Shown here piece after piece: positions 60,077-64,000 of a DNA stretch of 64,000 nucleotides (its first letter is position 1; each line of letters opens with the position of its first letter). The notes below the pieces were generated by a model. That model searched no databases. It was not told the origin of the DNA and saw only the letters and a program-made list of their open reading frames with translations. Made by a program: the position numbers and the translations under genes. The stretch is from Siniperca chuatsi (taxonomy: Eukaryota; Chordata; Actinopteri; Centrarchiformes; Sinipercidae). The DNA is taken from NCBI RefSeq assembly GCF_020085105.1, contig NC_058063.1, positions 10,304,651-10,368,650 of the forward strand, in the 5' to 3' direction.

Positions 60077-60137
60077 ATGAACGCAAAGAGAGTGGAGACC
60101 ATTTCTGCCCGGGTGGATGCTTCTGGTTCTTCACCTG
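60077..60137 (+). CDS. kcnip4: kcnip4 first coding exon (Kv channel-interacting protein 4), partial gene
   Basis: The exon encodes 20 residues, MNAKRVETISARVDASGSSP, then one base before the donor GTAGGA. This closely resembles the variable N-terminus of a long KCNIP4 isoform (MN-x-x-RVE-x-ISA pattern), which is encoded by its own first exon. KCNIP4 is a neuronal-calcium-sensor-family EF-hand protein that binds the N-terminus of Kv4 (A-type) potassium channels and alters their trafficking and inactivation; the alternative N-termini tune that effect. The EF-hand exons would lie beyond the window. Gene order next to adgra3, same strand, agrees with human 4p15. The identification rests on a short peptide plus synteny. 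Confidence 0.8.
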
Positions 60138-63100
60138 GTAGGACAGTGGTCGCATGTTTTGGCGCGTTCACCGATAATTTGGTGATTTGTGGGTCTGTTC
60201 TGTTGGTCTTGCATGGAGAAAATGTCAGGCAAAACTCCTAGCATAAAAATTACAATTTAATATTGCCTTGCTTATCGGTCAAAATATATACCTGGTACAG
60301 TATAACTTAAATTTTGTGTGATTATAGGACCACTCCTTGATTCGGCTTGTACTTAATGCAACAACAAATACATTATTTTGATAAAATTACAACTTTTTAA
60401 ACTGTAAACGCTAACATTAACTAAGCTTAATTCCCTTAACGTTCACATTAAATATAGTTAGCCACACCAAATTAGACTGTCGATAGCAAGTCTGTAGCTA
60501 ACAATTTAATTCTGTTGTAAAAAGTTAAAATTTTATTGAATTTTTAATGACCATTACCGCTGATTTTCCTGTCGACAATATCGATTTATAGTAGGTAGGT
60601 TATGTAACGTTAGTCTCTTCATAGTTGTATTAGTATTATTTTGAAAGGCAACATTAAATTGATTTAATTTTAATAGAATTTGGCGTAATTTTTTCTTATT
60701 ACAAAGGTTAGCTTGCATGCTTCTGCAACATACATTTGTAACGTCTTTTGTCACCACAAGGTAACTGTAGAGTCATGTCTGGACTTTTGCCTTCTCTTGA
60801 AAGGAAAATATTGTTGGTTGATGGGCGATTTGGTCAATTTGTCAGAAATTCAACTAGGCCATTTTTGTTCTTCATAATTGCAGTTACTGCTGAATGATTT
60901 TACCTACAGGGCACCAAAATTTAGTTTTGGTTGGTAAGGTTTAGAAATCCCTGTTGCAAAGAAGACAGTTCTTTTCATGTTTATCTGCCATTGTAGCCTA
61001 CACTTTGTATCCACAAAAACTTTTGAACCCCCTTGTGATAATTGAATTTGAGTACTTGGGTGGAGGTCTATCAGAAAAAAAAAAACGTCCATAATGGATT
61101 CAGTAGCACAAATCCTCTCCTGGGTCCCCCCCCTCCAGTAGTTGGCAGGCATCCAGAATAATGATCACTGAGTCATAGTCCATAGGTTTCCCCTCAGGCT
61201 CCTCACTGCCTCTCTCAGAGCCAGAAGAGCAGTTAACCGCTCATCACTCCTGGCTCAGGTTAATGTTTGTTTGCACACCTAATTGACTTGTAATTGTTCT
61301 TTGTTAAGGATATGAGTCATACCTTTGAGGTTTGAAACAGATTTGAGTTGTTGAGAAGTATTCCTCTCGAACTTAATACTCCTTGAGCAAATGTTTTTTT
61401 CAGTTTTGTCTCTGGAATTTAAATGATATAAGGCAGAATCAGAATCAGCTTTATTGCCAAGTTTACACATACAAGGAATTTGCTTTGGTGTTTTGGTGCA
61501 AAACAGTAAACATAGTAGAAATATAAAGCAAGTACTGCAGGTCAAGAATCATAAATATATATTATATCATTGATCCGGGCCTTGTTGATGAGGCTGGCTG
61601 CAGACGGAAAGAAGTTTTTGTAACTAATGAGGACATGCAGCCTTGGACAAATGCTTCTAATGGGGCTGAATAATCCAGATCATGGATATGGACACAGAGA
61701 ACGTACTGTTCAGTTTTTCACCAGAATAAGTCATTAGTTGTGGTGAACACATCTGACTGTTACAGTCTCAGTTATCTTTAATTTCTCAGTTATAGGAGAC
61801 TGCAGTATTAGAGTGTTAACTAATATGTTATTGAAGGATATTGATTGCTGGCTGTCAGGTGGCGTAAAGTTCAGTTGATCTATAGAGGGTCAGTTTAGGG
61901 GCTAAAGATATGCACAGCATTTGTTATAGGCCTAGTTTATATTTATAAGTAATAACTGATTCTTGAAGAGAGAAACCAAAATGTCACTAATGCAATATTT
62001 TTTTTCTCAATATGCTTTTTTCCTCATATTTTCATAGTTTTTCTCTCCCTCTAAAACCCCCACCACTTTGTCCCCAGTGGGCTACCACATCATGGTCCCC
62101 AGGGAAATCTTAAAACATAACGATCGCCCAAAAAAATGCTACAGCCACCCATCCATGAGTTAATCCCAGGAGGAGCTTCCTTGGTGCAGTGATTCTTTGC
62201 GTCAGTGCCTTGGAGCTCTCTCAGATCACCATTGCAACTTCTCTCGGTGCCTGCTAAAGGCTCCCCTAGCCGTTTCTCTCCTTTAGTACCGTATCCCTGA
62301 GTTTCAGAAAGCCGATATATGAAACGAAGCCCCGTCAGGTTTATTGTTCCGAATGAGCTACTTTTAGCACCATAGCGAGCTCCGTCTTTTGCACTTAAAT
62401 AGTTGAGAACAAGCTCTGTCCATTGTGGGCTGTTGGTGATGAATGTCCTCTTTTCCTTTGTGTCAGTATGAATTATCAAAGCTAATTATGCCTCATATTG
62501 TATATCCAGGGCCTCAAATAGTGCAAAACAACATTAAGTAATAAAACATAAACAGTAGAAATGTTACCATGAGGGATTACCACATAGCTGTTCAATCAAT
62601 GCTTCATTTACTCTGATTTGCATTTAATTACTTTGGCTTATGTTTAGCCTACTACATGCATAATATTTTCCAACAGAACTAGTTAATAGACTAAAAACTC
62701 TGCACATTACTGTCCGTCAAGAGACAACCCAAGATCTTTGCAATGTTAGTACACCAGTGGGGACAAGTGGAAGCATAATGTGGAGAGTTAAGGTCTAGGT
62801 CAGTCACAATACAAATCTGCATATGCATGACTTAACAAATTACACTGAGAATAAACAGACTTAATCAATATTTAGGACATAAGTACTGAGTCAGGATCTT
62901 GCAAGACTGATGTTTGAGCCACTGAGTTATGTACTTTGGCTTTGATGCAGCCAAGTACAACAACCCATTTGCAGCATTTATTAATGTTATCACGCAGTAT
63001 ACAGAGTTTGATAGTGACTGCAGCACGTTCTGACAAAAACAGCCACTTTCTTTACAGAACGTTGTTTTGGTGACATGAAGGACAGATGAAGCTCACCATA

Positions 63101-64000
63101 TGAAGATGGCTTAAAAAATATGTTTAATCATCACTTATAGAATATATAAGATGGTTATTTGCGTGTGGGATGCTTCAGTTAAGAATGTCCCTGAAGAATG
63201 TGCAGTCCCTGTGCTAAAAGCCATGAATTTGTTTTGTAGAGGGAAGGAAGGAACCATAATGTACTTTGTCTGCTCTTAGATGTCAGCTTTGAGCTTTTAT
63301 GGCGTCGAGAACTGACCACATGCGGTGTGTGTGTGTTTTCTCAGCATCTGTCAGCCAGGGGTCCTGAGATGACAGTGAAGCTGCGATCTGAAACTGCTCC
63401 AGATCTGTCAGACAGCAGAACAGTGTGTTTTAGCTTTTCAGAGGAAAGTTTTGACAGTATGCAGCACACGATCACAGAAGTTTTTCTGTCTTGTTTGATT
63501 TGTTATTAGAATAAATTGCAGTGTGCCTCGTTTAAAGGCAACTTAAGGAGACTCAGATACCACATATTGTTTTTAAGGGCTGACATTTTTAGCAAGTGGC
63601 AGCTTCATTTTGACAGCATGTTCAGGTGCTGTTGTTTTTGTTTTAATTGCAAAAAATAATTGTGTGACTTTCCCCAGTTTTGCTTTGCACCTCTTGATGA
63701 AGAGATAATAATAAAGAAATCTGCGAGGATCACAGATTCTCACTTCACTCTATAAATAGATTCAAAATTGGACAGTTTGACTTATTAAACAGTCAGATCT
63801 GGCACATCAGATGGTCTTAATGGCATACCAACTGCTGTGAAGTTAAATGTACTCCTTAGTGTCAAGATGGGACCCAGAAAGAAGTCTCTGTCATTGGTAG
63901 ATTGTTTTTTTTTGTGACCACCTGTGTGCTTCCTCTCTACCTGTCGATAAAAAGCCGGTCTTTGGTCACATCCAGGATTAATTATACCATGAACCTCCCT
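60138..64000 (+). other. kcnip4: kcnip4 intron 1 (partial)
   Basis: No further exon is recognised up to the window edge, as expected for the very long first introns of this gene. Contents: a fish interspersed repeat at 61,434-61,650 and a 129-codon minus-strand frame at 62,090-62,479 with no recognisable similarity. Confidence 0.65.
61434..61650. repeat. Teleost interspersed repeat
   Basis: It begins CAGAATCAGAATCAGCTTTA and continues through ACACATACAAGGAATTTG and GATGAGGCTGGCTGCAGACGG. This sequence order is a high-copy teleost repeat. The family name cannot be assigned without a library search. Confidence 0.55.

Noticed and set aside
62090..62479. 129-codon minus-strand frame in kcnip4 intron 1
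   Set aside because: No family similarity or supporting signals; likely chance or repeat-derived.

Overview
This window is vertebrate nuclear DNA, most likely from a spiny-rayed (percomorph) teleost fish. The evidence is GT-AG spliced genes with vertebrate-type exon structures, short and medium introns, long non-coding stretches, and several interspersed repeats typical of bony fish (miniature elements ending in a CAGTGGTGGAAAG-like sequence, a Tc1-type transposase fossil, long TCTA/TA microsatellites). There is no operon, CRISPR array, rRNA, or bacterial or viral gene. Most open reading frames over 60 codons are chance frames in non-coding DNA.

Three genes can be supported. (1) gba3 (minus strand, coding 16,525-20,531, 5 exons, 464 residues) is a glycoside hydrolase family 1 cytosolic beta-glucosidase with both catalytic glutamates intact. 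(2) adgra3/gpr125 (plus strand, coding 23,255-52,671, 19 exons, 1,356 residues) is an adhesion GPCR with a signal peptide, four leucine-rich repeats, an Ig domain, a hormone-receptor domain, an uncleavable GPS, seven membrane segments, a long tail and a C-terminal PDZ ligand. (3) The first coding exon of kcnip4 (plus strand, 60,077-60,137) encodes the variable N-terminus of a Kv-channel-interacting protein; the rest of that gene lies to the right of the window. All exon joins I propose are phase-consistent: total coding lengths are exact multiples of three and every intron begins GT and ends AG.

Layout: 1-16.5 kb is non-coding, with candidate conserved elements around 13.4-14.3 kb. 16.5-20.5 kb is gba3. 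20.5-23.25 kb is a divergent promoter interval shared by gba3 and adgra3. 23.25-53.0 kb is adgra3, with a large first intron (8.4 kb) and second intron (6.0 kb), the latter holding a ~725 bp TCTA/TA microsatellite. 53.0-60.0 kb is intergenic and repeat-rich. 60.0-64.0 kb is the start of kcnip4 and its first intron. The order gba3 / adgra3 / kcnip4 with these relative orientations matches, as I recall it, human chromosome 4p15, so this looks like an ancestral vertebrate synteny block. The three genes do not form one pathway; their adjacency is syntenic. I found no undescribed biological system. The most notable signals are a 44 bp near-perfect DNA palindrome, an inverted repeat bracketing gba3 exon 1, the non-cleavable GPS, and a tiny upstream ORF abutting the adgra3 start codon.
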